Shown one piece after another: positions 56,305 to 64,000 of a stretch of DNA of 64,000 nucleotides (its first letter is position 1; every line of letters begins with the position of its first letter). The notes under the pieces are model-generated. The model had not been told where the DNA came from and did no database searches. It saw only the letters and a program-made list of their open reading frames with translations. Source of the DNA: Leucosporidium creatinivorum. Taxonomy: Eukaryota; Basidiomycota; Microbotryomycetes; Leucosporidiales; Leucosporidiaceae. The position numbers and the translations under genes were made by a program. The DNA is taken from positions 747,350 to 811,349 of the forward strand of contig BCKL01000005.1 in NCBI GenBank assembly GCA_001600635.1. The letters are read 5' to 3'.

Positions 56305-57823
56305 ATGTCCTCATCAAACGACTCGGACGATGTTCCTACTGCTTGGATGATAGCCCGGCGGAGAGGTAGCCCCAGCCCCTCCTCCAGCCCTCCCACACCA
56401 GCTGTACCGCCGCCGCCGCCTGAATCTACTCCTTTCATCGTTACTCTTGACGCTTCAGCAGGACACGCATCAACCAAGGAGCTTCACCTCCCGTTCGCCC
56501 CGTTCAACTCTGGCACCTGGGAGCTGGTGATATCGCCTACGCCCAACACAAGCTCGGTGTTCTCTGGATGGCTCCGCTGGAGCGCGTGCATCTGCCCGCC
56601 CGTCTCCATCGGACTCACATTGTTTGTGCGAGAGTGCGCGGATGCCCTACAAAACAAGGAACTCGGCTCGAAGTCGGTCACTCAGCTCGGCGCCAGCTTT
56701 CCGCCTCAGCCAGACGGAGAAGTCAGTACCGAGAACTGGTCGATACGCATGGAATATTATGATCGACAAGTGCAACTTCAATTGGCGATTCACCTCGATA
56801 ATTGCCCGGCGCCGACCATTTCGGCGATGGCAAGCTCGGTCGCCGGTAAGTACCTCGACATGAAGCCCTTCCGTCTCGATAGCTGACTACGGCATCCGTG
56901 CTTACAGCCCACCTCGCCTCGCGGCACCCCAACGACGTTCGACTTTACTTCCCTCGCTGCGAGCGGGAGCTCTGGGCCAACTCGGCTTTCCTCTCGGACA
57001 AGTCACCCTACTTCAAGGATCTCTTCGCCTCTGAAGGATTCGCCGAGGGCTCGCTCAAGAAGGAAAGCACGAAGCTCGAACCCAAGGACGAAGCTGCGCA
57101 ACGGACAAGCACCTTCGACGACTCGGACGACGAGACCGACTCGGCGCCCAACTCCGCCCGCCAACGACACGCCAAACTCACAGCAGCACGCTCCGACAAA
57201 CTCTCTTCCTCTTCCCGCCTCCCCCAAGTCCCTCTACCGTCTCGCGCACTTCCTCTCCCTTCCCGACCTCTCGGCGCTCGCCCTCGGTCGATTTGATGGT
57301 ACTTCCAGCTTGGTCGGCCTGCTCTCCAGCGAGACAGGCGGCTTGGATGGCGGTCTGTCGAGAGGAAGAGGCTCAATGAAGGGCCGATGCTCGGCATGAG
57401 CGACCAAAACTCACCTTGTCGGTAAAGTGCACGATAACCCTCGTCAGCTCGGCAGCGGAAACTATGAGGGCAACCGAGGCAGACCCGATGAAGTAATACT
57501 TCACGAGTTTGATCGACTGTTTCCAGGTTGCGTCGATTCCCTGCGAAGGTCGACAAGGCCAGTTTGATTTCCCAACAAGCCCAGAGGCTGCACTTACATA
57601 GATCTCCTCTCAGCTCACTCCCGCCAACGTCCTGTACGAACTCTTCGACTCGGTATCGGGAGCCTACCCCGAGATTCAAAAGCTGGAGTTGGCCTATGCG
57701 GTGAAGCATTGGAAGGAGGTGAAAGCGACTCAGGCGATGAGGGAGATGGAGGTGAAGGTGGCGGTGGGAGAGCTCAGTCATCCGGTGGGGATGCTGCTGC
57801 AGTTGGCCAAATCGTTGAGCTAG
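56305..57823 (+). pseudogene. BTB/POZ-domain gene, broken by deletion and by insertion of a neighbouring gene segment
   Basis: Start MSSSNDSDDVPTAWMIARRR. A MATH-like region follows (LHLPFAPFNSGTWELVISPT), then an intron and the BTB start VRLYFPRCERELWANSAFLS then DKSPYFKDLFASEGF. The paralogue at 58124-59407 shows what the rest should be. After FDDSDDE the pseudogene lacks the middle of the BTB domain (paralogue TYDNELVITEASCTTYQAVL). It resumes, in another frame, as PKSLYRLAHFLSLPDLSALA. It is then cut by a 323-bp insert (57284-57606). The old 3' part continues after the insert as QLTPANVLYELFDSVSGAYP and ends LLQLAKSLS at 57823. A shortened protein ending at 57294 is still open, so a reduced function is possible. 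Confidence 0.8.
57284..57606 (+). repeat. Inserted partial copy of the four-helix membrane protein gene
   Basis: This segment matches 60429-60796 in the same orientation. It covers parts of two outer exons, one whole exon and two introns of that minus-strand gene. Exon parts differ at roughly eight places in about 200 bases by eye. The intron at about 57357-57415 does not align with its counterpart (60499-60566), though both keep splice sites. Ends show short homology: TCGGTCG at the left in source and target, GATCTC at the right. No target-site duplication or terminal repeat is visible, so it looks like a DNA-level copy rather than a transposon. Confidence 0.85.
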
Positions 57824-58123
57824 CCGAGTATGGTGCAAATGAGGAGCAGTCACTTTCACGCTTGTAGACGAGGCCACTGCGGTGAGAACCAGCGAGCCGT
57901 CCATCGCCGAGCCCCGAAGGAGCGCCCGACTCACACCTCGGTCGACTTATTGGAGCTCCCACCTTGATGAGCCTGCTCTTCAGTGAGATAGGGGGGCCAA
58001 TGGCGGGCTGTGGAGGAGACAGAGGGTCAGCACTCCTTGAGCGAAACTCGAGCGACCAAGTCCGACCTTCGCTTCTTCTCCTCCCACTCGCTGGCTACCT
58101 CTCGACTATCGCGGCTGCTACAG

Positions 58124-59407
58124 ATGTCCCAAAGCAGCGCCCACCCTGCAGAAAGCTGCACTCTCACCCCAACTCCCGAGTACCACACCTGCAGCAATTC
58201 GACGTCGTGCGAGCAGCTCATTCGCATCTCCGTGGCCCCCTTCGACGTTGGCACTTGGTCGATACTCTTCGCCCCTCTCCCCTGCGATACGAGCAACCCT
58301 GAGGAAGGAGGCTGGGCATGGTGCAAGATCACCTGGAGCGACGCCGAGCCCGGCGCCGAGGTGCTCTCGCTTTCGCTTACCGTCGAATCGAGCGCTGGGG
58401 TCGTCGTGAGGCATGACTTGCTCGGCGGACCTGCTAGATGGCCGAAGACGGAGGAAGGAGAACTGGAGCGTGCGTTGAAAGGGTTGGGAGCGTACCGTGG
58501 AGCGCCGTTGCTGGAGGTCGAGACGATCAAACGAGGCAAGAGGGGAACGAAGCTCGCTCATACATCGTTTACGGTACAGGATACTCGTGAGTCAGCTTTC
58601 AAGTACCTCAGAGGCCTCCCACCTGACCCGAGCTCGTCCTACACAGACACACTCGTCCTTCCCTTGATGAACGACCTTCGGCTCTCCTTCCCTCACTCCG
58701 GCCGGGAGCTCTTCGCCAACTCCGAGTTCCTCAGCTCGCACTCCGAGCACTTCAAGAAGCTCCTCGGCGCTGAGGAGAATATTGCAACGTCGCAAAGGAA
58801 CCAGAAGCACCAGATCCCTTCATCGCCGAGCCACCGAGCTTCCCTTTGCTTTGACGATTCGGACGAGGAGCAGGATTTAGCTCGAGACGCAAGGTCGAGG
58901 ACTCCTCAAGCCATCAATATCACCTACGACAACGAGCTGGTCATCACTGAGGCGAGCTGCACGACATACCAGGCCGTCCTCGGCTTCCTCCAGACTCGCC
59001 GAATCGAGTTCGCCCGTCTCAGATCAACGGACACGCTTCACCTCGGCATCTCAGCACCCCAATCTTTCCAACCACCTCCCCAGCCTCAACCAACCCTCTT
59101 CCCCCCCGTCTCTCCCAAATCAGTCTACCGCCTCGCCTCCGCCCTCTCCCTCCCCTCGCTCCGCGCTCTCGCTCTTCGCAACTTCTCCTCCCAGCTCACC
59201 ACCACCACCGTCATCCACGAGCTCTTCTGCGATGTCGCGCATGAGTATGAGGAAATTAGGATCGCAGCGTTAGCGTTTGCGGTGGTGAATGCTGGGGAGG
59301 TGAGGAGGAGTGAGGGATGGAGGAGGGTGGAGAGAAGGTTGAGGGATGGGGAGGGGGATGAGGGTGAGAAGAGGATAATGGAGTTGCTGCAGTCGCTTGA
59401 GGTGTAG
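58124..59407 (+). CDS. BTB/POZ-domain protein, intact paralogue
   Basis: Start MSQSSAHPAESCTLTPTPEY, directly after an acceptor-like GCTACAG, so a 5' UTR intron is likely. The N-terminal half is MATH-like (LIRISVAPFDVGTWSILFAP, GWAWCKITWSDAEPG). The BTB domain runs from LRLSFPHSGRELFANSEFLS through HSEHFKKLLGAEE, YDNELVITEASCTTYQAVLG, SVYRLASALSLPSLRALALR and TTTTVIHELFCDVAHEYEEI. It ends MELLQSLEV. Related fungal proteins may act as Cul3 adaptors, but this is not shown. An intron of 60 nt (58587-58646) has no in-frame stop, so a spliced and an unspliced form would both be translatable. Confidence 0.75.
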   Translation: MSQSSAHPAESCTLTPTPEYHTCSNSTSCEQLIRISVAPFDVGTWSILFAPLPCDTSNPEEGGWAWCKITWSDAEPGAEVLSLSLTVESSAGVVVRHDLLGGPARWPKTEEGELERALKGLGAYRGAPLLEVETIKRGKRGTKLAHTSFTVQDTRESAFKYLRGLPPDPSSSYTDTLVLPLMNDLRLSFPHSGRELFANSEFLSSHSEHFKKLLGAEENIATSQRNQKHQIPSSPSHRASLCFDDSDEEQDLARDARSRTPQAINITYDNELVITEASCTTYQAVLGFLQTRRIEFARLRSTDTLHLGISAPQSFQPPPQPQPTLFPPVSPKSVYRLASALSLPSLRALALRNFSSQLTTTTVIHELFCDVAHEYEEIRIAALAFAVVNAGEVRRSEGWRRVERRLRDGEGDEGEKRIMELLQSLEV

Positions 59408-59848
59408 GGAGCGGGGTCGGCTTTGGAGCGCGAGTGAGTTGGAGTGAGGTGAGCTCGGCGCTCGGCGAAGGCGGGAGGCCTAAGCTGACCGGCACCCTGA
59501 GCAGAGCTAAGCCTGTAGCTCGCATTGGAGGGGATCGAAGAGGGTGAACTGCTTAGCTGTGACGTAAAGCTATAAAGTCGACGGGTCCTACTTAGCTCGA
59601 CTCGGCTGTCCTCGGATCGGAGTGATGGCGAGCTGCTCCCACTCGCGCTGCTTCGGACACACATCAGGGCTCTCTTTCGCGCTCTGGCTCTGACACTCTC
59701 TCCCTCGGCTCTGCTGTTCTTGATAGGGTACGAGGTGCAGAGTAGTAATGACAAGGACAGGACGGCGAGGGAGGGGCAGCAAGCGAGCACAAACGAGGGA
59801 GTGATGAATCGAGGGGAAAGCGACCGACATCTACTTTCCGGCACTCTT
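59408..59848. other. Spacer between convergent 3' ends
   Basis: 441 bp between the BTB stop and the stop of the minus-strand membrane protein gene. It holds both 3' UTRs. No gene is recognised. Confidence 0.4.
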
Positions 59849-61210
59849 CTAAACTCTCCCCTCATTCTCCCTTCGCGGCTCCAACGTGACCGTATCCGTG
59901 CTCTCTCCCGCCCTCCTCCTCATCTCCTCATCATGCTGCGCCTGCTCCCTCTCCTCGGCTGTCATGCCTCCCTGTCCCTGCCCATGCGAGTCGGCAAAAG
60001 GGTTGGCTCCCTCCTTCTCATCCTTGGGCATATCGTAGCCCAAGTCGTTGCTGTAGGTCGGGGGACCTCCAGCGGGGTTGTAAGGAGGGGGAACGAACTG
60101 CTGGCCGCTGTACGGCTGCTGAGAGCCGGGCTGACCGTAGGGAGCGGGAGGGTAGGGCTGGAGAGGGTAGTTGTACTGCGCCGAGGGAGCGACGTGGGCG
60201 GTGTGGGTGCGGAGGAGCTGGGGGTTGAGCAGTTGGTGGAGGTAGGAGGCGACGAGGGAGGCGAAGAAGAAGGAGAGGAAGATCGAGAAGAGGAGAAGAC
60301 CAATGTCCCAGTAGCTGGCGTTGCGCCAAACCGAGGAGCAGTAGCTTATGAGCTCACTGCAGCGAGCAAAGGGTCAGGGATCATCGCCGAGCGCCGAGAA
60401 GGCGAAGAAAGCGTCTGCAGCTCACGCGTCGGTCGACTTGATGGTACTTCCAGCTTGGTCGGCCTGCTCTCCAGCGAGGCAGGTGGCTTGGATGGCGGTC
60501 TGCAGGAATTGGAGGCGAGTCAGCGAGGCGCGAAGCTGGTCCGAGGCCCGAGGGCGCCGAAATTCACCTTGTCGGTAAAGTGCACGATGACCCTCGTCAG
60601 CTCAGCAGCAGTAACTATGAGGGCAACCGAGGCAGACCCGATGAAGTAATACTTCACGAGTTTGATCGACTGTTTCCAGGTTGCGCCGATTCCCTGCGAA
60701 GGTCGACGAGGTCAGTTCGAGTTCCCAAAAGGCTTGAGGAAGAGCCCAGAGGCTGCACTTGAGGAAGAGCCCAGAGGCTGCACTTACATAGATCTCAATG
60801 GCAGCCGCTGTGAAGTAGAGCACAGCTAGCCCGAGGTACACATTATCGACGAGCGGCGAGGTGTCGGATTGGTTTCGGCGGCGGATGACTGCTGCTCCTG
60901 CGCACAGCCCGTAAACTGGTGGTGTATGAGAGCATCGTTAGTACTGTCTCCCCAGGAGTCTGCTGTAGGATCTCCTGCCCGCCTCGCCGTCTCCCAACAC
61001 GTCAAAGCGCCACCCGCCCCCTACACAGCCTTGGCTGCGTTCGTATAGCTCTGTAGCCCTTCCAGCGAGTTTTTCGAATAAGCAGGAGCAGACTGACTCA
61101 CTAGCAGAGAAGAATGCGACCATGAGAACTGCTGGACGCAGCGAGTTGGACGAGCGAAGGGTGGGCACTCGCGAGTAGAGAGGCGGGGCGTCGGGAGGAG
61201 CGCGCTGCAT
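59849..61210 (-). CDS. Four-helix membrane protein with a Pro/Tyr-rich tail, function unknown
   Basis: About six exons. Start MQRAPPDAPPLYSRVPTLRS. Hydrophobic segments are LRPAVLMVAFFSA (with YGLCAGAAVI), VYLGLAVLYFTAAAIEIY, KYYFIGSASVALIVTAAEL and YWDIGLLLFSIFLSFFFASL. A cytosolic tail with NYPLQPYPPAPYGQPGSQQP and PPPYNPAGGPPTYSNDLG follows, ending RRENEGRV. PPxY-type motifs (PPPY, PPTY) could bind WW domains. I do not recognise a named family. The layout of four helices plus a PPxY tail is seen in fungal plasma-membrane proteins of unknown job. Part of this gene has been copied into the BTB pseudogene. Confidence 0.7.
60736..60785 (-). repeat. 25-bp tandem duplication near an intron donor
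   Basis: Two perfect copies of a 25-bp unit (GAGGAAGAGCCCAGAGG...) lie just inside the intron, next to the donor at 60787, in the four-helix membrane protein gene. The copy inserted at 57.3-57.6 kb has a single unit, so the duplication is younger than that copying event, or was lost there. Confidence 0.9.
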
Positions 61211-61469
61211 TTTGATGGTAGCTTCTAGGGCAGAGCGGAGGGGGCTGAACGAGCTGTAGGCGATTCCAGAAACGAGACGAGCGAAGAGCGACGAGTAACT
61301 AGTGATTTGGAGGAGGGAAAGAGCGAGACCGACGTTCGCGCAGGTTGTCGTCCTGCCTCATCGTCGCTCCTTACTCGCCTCCGCCTAATTCGATCTGTAC
61401 CCGAGGATTGTATCCGACTAGAAAGGCGTACAGAGCTTACTCAAAAGAGCCGCAAGGCTACAGCCGACC
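61211..61469. promoter_or_regulatory. Divergent upstream region, membrane protein/nucleoporin
   Basis: 259 bp between divergent start codons. No TATA box seen. Confidence 0.35.
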
Positions 61470-64000
61470 ATGTTCAAGAGCTCACCCCTCGCCAACGCTT
61501 CCATTGCCGCTTCAAGCGACGATGAGCCTCTGCACATGTACGCTGTTAGCTCCAGTAGCTTCTCGAATACTAAGCTGATACCCTTCACCCCAACAGGCCC
61601 TTCTCTACGGCCCATTACCTCCTCGAGCAGTCATCCAACGGCACCCTCTCGCCTCAAGTCGTCCAGTTCCTCACCAAGCATGTAGCCAACCTCAAGTCCC
61701 CCTCAAATCCTTTCCCACGCGCCGACAAGGCTAAGAAGGAACTCGCTACAGGCCAGCTGCAACTCGTCGGCGGAGGCAAGGCCAAGGTGGACAAGGACGA
61801 GCAAGTCGTCGCGCTGGACGTCGCCGCGCGCTTCGATATGGACGAGGCAGAGTCTCTCGTAGCTCTGAGGACGGTACATGAAGGTAAACAGGCCGACAAG
61901 CTCACCGAGGACGACTGGCACAGCTTGACGGCGTATGTTTTCGAAGAGCGGAGGGCAGTGATTGCTATCGTACAGTGGCTCGTCCGCATCCGTGAGTATC
62001 TGCTACAGCTTATAGCTATACTGTAGAGCTGACCCTTGCTTTGCAGAGGAATGCGGCGACCCCGACGACGAAGCTCGCGCCCTCGCAACGGAGCTCCTCC
62101 CCTCCATCCTCACCGAGAACTTCACCCAGATCCTCCTCGACTCGTTCGTCGCTCGTACCCAAGCTCCCCTACCCGACTCTATCCGCTCGTCGAAGGAGCA
62201 CTCGCTTTTCTGGACCAAGGAGCTCATCCGCGAGCAGAAGGCCCTCCTCGAACTCGTCTTCCTCGTATTCTACTTCCCCCTTCCCGCCGACGGACCACGG
62301 CTCATCCAAGTCCTCGATGTCATCGCCAAGACGGAGTGGGGACAGCGCCAGGAGATGTTCGGCTACTTCGACAAGGAGACTCAGACCCTCGTCCGAGAAA
62401 TCGGCGACCTCCTCCAGATCATTGCGATCGAGGCGTTCAACCTGGAGGCGGCGATGCAGCAGGACTACCCCATCCCAGCGCCAGGAGAGAAGGACCTCGA
62501 CCCCAAGAGCGTCTACCACGCCAACAACCTTCGCACCATCAACGACCGAGTCGAGGCGCTCGTTCGGCTCGACGGCGAGAAGTCGTCGCCGGTACTGCTC
62601 GGCTGGGCGTTCCTCCTCTCCCGCGTTACCAACTCGCTCGTGGACCGAGGAGTACCAGAAGCCTACCACGACTTTGCTACCCAAGCTCTTCGCGTCGAGG
62701 TCTCCTCCTCAAGCGTCTCACGGACATCAGCCCAGCCTCTCTTCCAACTCTACGCCGCCCATGCTCTCGCACCATCCTCCTCCCTCTTCGCCACCCTCCT
62801 GTCGACGCTCTCCTCGCCGCTCCTCGTCTCGCCGCCCCTCGTCAGCCTCTCCAGCGAGCCGAACGTGATTGGCTACCTCTCCGTCATCCGAGGGCTCGTC
62901 AGCTCCCTCCCTCTCCTCGTTCGCCTTTCCTTCCTCAACTCGGAGCAGTTCGCCTCTTTCACCGACGTCTTCGCCTCCCTCTTCGGCAACGCGGGCTCGG
63001 CGGAGCTCTGCGCTGCCTTCTGGCGCGACAACGACGGCGATGAGGATGGCATGGATCAGCCACGGTCGGCGCAGTCTGCTGCGGAGGCAGATATTGTCGC
63101 TTTGGCGCAATCGAGGTTTCCGGTGCAGTTTGGAGGGCTCGTCAGCATCGTGAGGGCCCTCTGCGCCGGAGTGGCAGGCTCGCTCGGGAGCGTCGATGCG
63201 GAAGAGTCGCTCGAGGACGACGAGACGGCCCTCGTAGCTCGGCGATGCGCCACGAGCGCTTTCCGCTACCTCGCCCACCTCCCTTCCCTCACCCACATCG
63301 TCCCCTCGGCACCCTCCGTCACTCCCCTCCCTTATGAAGTCGCCACCTACCCCGAGATCTCCTACCGCGTCACGAGGCCCATCGCCGTCTCAAGGAATCT
63401 CAGCGTCCCCGTCGGCACGACTGGACGACTTGTCAGTCCTGAAGGCAGCAAGCCGGTCGTCGTCGCCTGGGAGCTCGAGTGGTCGGGATGGCAGCTCTTT
63501 GGCGATGTGCTCGAGACCTACGCCAACGTGCGCAAGCCGGCCGCCAGCGCGGACGTATTCGGAGGCGAGGCGTCGACGAGCTCGTTGCCCATCGAGTGGG
63601 AGAGCGACGAGGAGCAGGAGAAGGACGTCATCGCCGTGCTCGACATCTTCCGCCTCACTCTGAGGAACGACCCTTCGCTCGGCAAGTCGCTGGTGGAGCA
63701 CCTCGAGTCCGGTACAGCCAAAGGACCTCGGTACGACTTCGTCGAGATCCTCTTCAAGATCCTCGAGCGGGCACTCTCGGTCGCTCGCAACATTCCCACC
63801 AAGCTCGTCTCCTCCCTCCTCGACCTCATCGCCGCCCTCCTCCCTACCTACCCCGGCGGCTGCTGGACTTTCCTCCGCGGCTCGACCCTCCTCTTCCCCT
63901 CGACCTCGACCTCCGCCGGCTGGAACCAGGACGCCTCGCGCCACGCCATCCTCCAGAGCGAGAAACTCGCCGGCTCCTACCCCATCACCCTCTCCCTCCT
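61470..64000 (+). CDS. NUP188: Nup188-like nucleoporin, 5' part (runs off the window)
   Basis: Start MFKSSPLANASIAASSDDEP; a short first exon, a second exon (61598-61992) and a long third exon from 62047 that stays open to the window end. Pieces read AHYLLEQSSNGTLSPQVVQF, EDDWHSLTAYVFEERRAVIA, EQKALLELVFLVFYFPLP, LLQIIAIEAFNLEAAMQQDY and PVLLGWAFLLSRVTNSLVD. This all-helical, Leu-rich pattern and the EQ-ALLE-LFL and LLxWAFLLSR segments fit the N-terminal domain of Nup188/Nup192, inner-ring scaffold proteins of the nuclear pore. Nup188 fits better than Nup192 in my judgement. At least 800 residues are present here; the family is usually about 1,600-1,900. Confidence 0.7.

Noticed and set aside
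57008-57934. 308-codon open frame on the minus strand
   Set aside because: It runs through the antisense of the BTB pseudogene and only partly overlaps real exons of the inserted segment; composition is Arg/His-rich and it has no splice logic.
62036-63043. Long Arg/Pro-rich open frame (about 335 codons)
   Set aside because: It is an out-of-frame shadow of the Nup188-like exon; the third frame gives conserved protein sequence and normal composition.

Overview
The window is nuclear DNA from an intron-dense, GC-rich basidiomycete fungus. A Pucciniomycotina-type yeast is my inference; the sequence does not name a species. The evidence is: fungal families throughout (SHR3, COX24/mS38, RDS1-like ferritin, FTR1, MFS sugar permease); introns mostly 50-80 nt with GT...AG ends and a strong CTGAC/CTAAC branch site; no operons; and genes on both strands with short spacers. 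About 26 protein genes, one tRNA gene, one LINE end, two pseudogene relics, several repeats and one 100-N assembly gap can be supported.

Layout. 0-1.06 kb: 3' end of a non-LTR retrotransposon (LINE) lying directly against a tRNA-Val(AAC) gene that carries an intron. 1.5-3.5 kb (-): membrane-anchored haem-thiolate peroxidase. 4.8-6.7 kb (+): GDP-mannose 4,6-dehydratase. 6.9-12.4 kb: SnoaL-like protein (-), MFS sugar-type transporter (-) and, divergent from it, a TauD/TfdA dioxygenase (+); a relic of a second MFS 3' end follows at 12.5 kb. 13.0-16.2 kb (+): cytochrome b5/acyl-CoA dehydrogenase fusion. 16.8-18.1 kb (+): cyclophilin. 19.0-23.7 kb (+): two tandem FTR1 high-affinity iron permeases. 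23.9-25.4 kb (-): arrestin-like protein. 25.6-28.7 kb (+): threonyl-tRNA synthetase with two in-frame starts. 28.9-30.9 kb (-): membrane M24 peptidase. 31.3-32.8 kb (+): COX24/mS38. 33.9-35.3 kb (+): secreted ferritin-like protein. 36.9-37.7 kb (+): ISD11. 38.0-39.2 kb (+): MsrA, followed by a tandem repeat that includes its last exon. 39.9-42.4 kb (-): Nuf2. 43.2-47.4 kb (+): M1 aminopeptidase. 47.7-49.5 kb (+): short-chain dehydrogenase. 49.8-50.8 kb (-): MDP-1 phosphatase. 51.2-52.6 kb (+): TatD hydrolase. 52.9-53.6 kb (-): BolA2/Fra2. 53.7-55.1 kb (+): Scn1-like TatD protein. 55.3-56.1 kb (-): SHR3-like chaperone. 56.3-59.4 kb (+): two BTB-domain paralogues, the first a pseudogene. 59.8-61.2 kb (-): four-helix membrane protein. 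61.5 kb to the end (+): Nup188-like nucleoporin, running off the window.

Themes. Most genes are housekeeping and unrelated in job. Several touch iron or Fe-S metabolism (two FTR1, ISD11, BolA2/Fra2), but they are scattered and I infer no cluster. The SnoaL-MFS-TauD group may be a small uptake/catabolic set.

The most unusual material is gene structure: recurrent GCCGAG/GGCGC motifs beside the intron branch site, exons of 5-19 nt, a start codon and probably a stop codon split by introns, introns present in only one of the two FTR1 copies, and a BTB pseudogene split by a copy of a neighbouring gene whose exons match closely while one intron does not.
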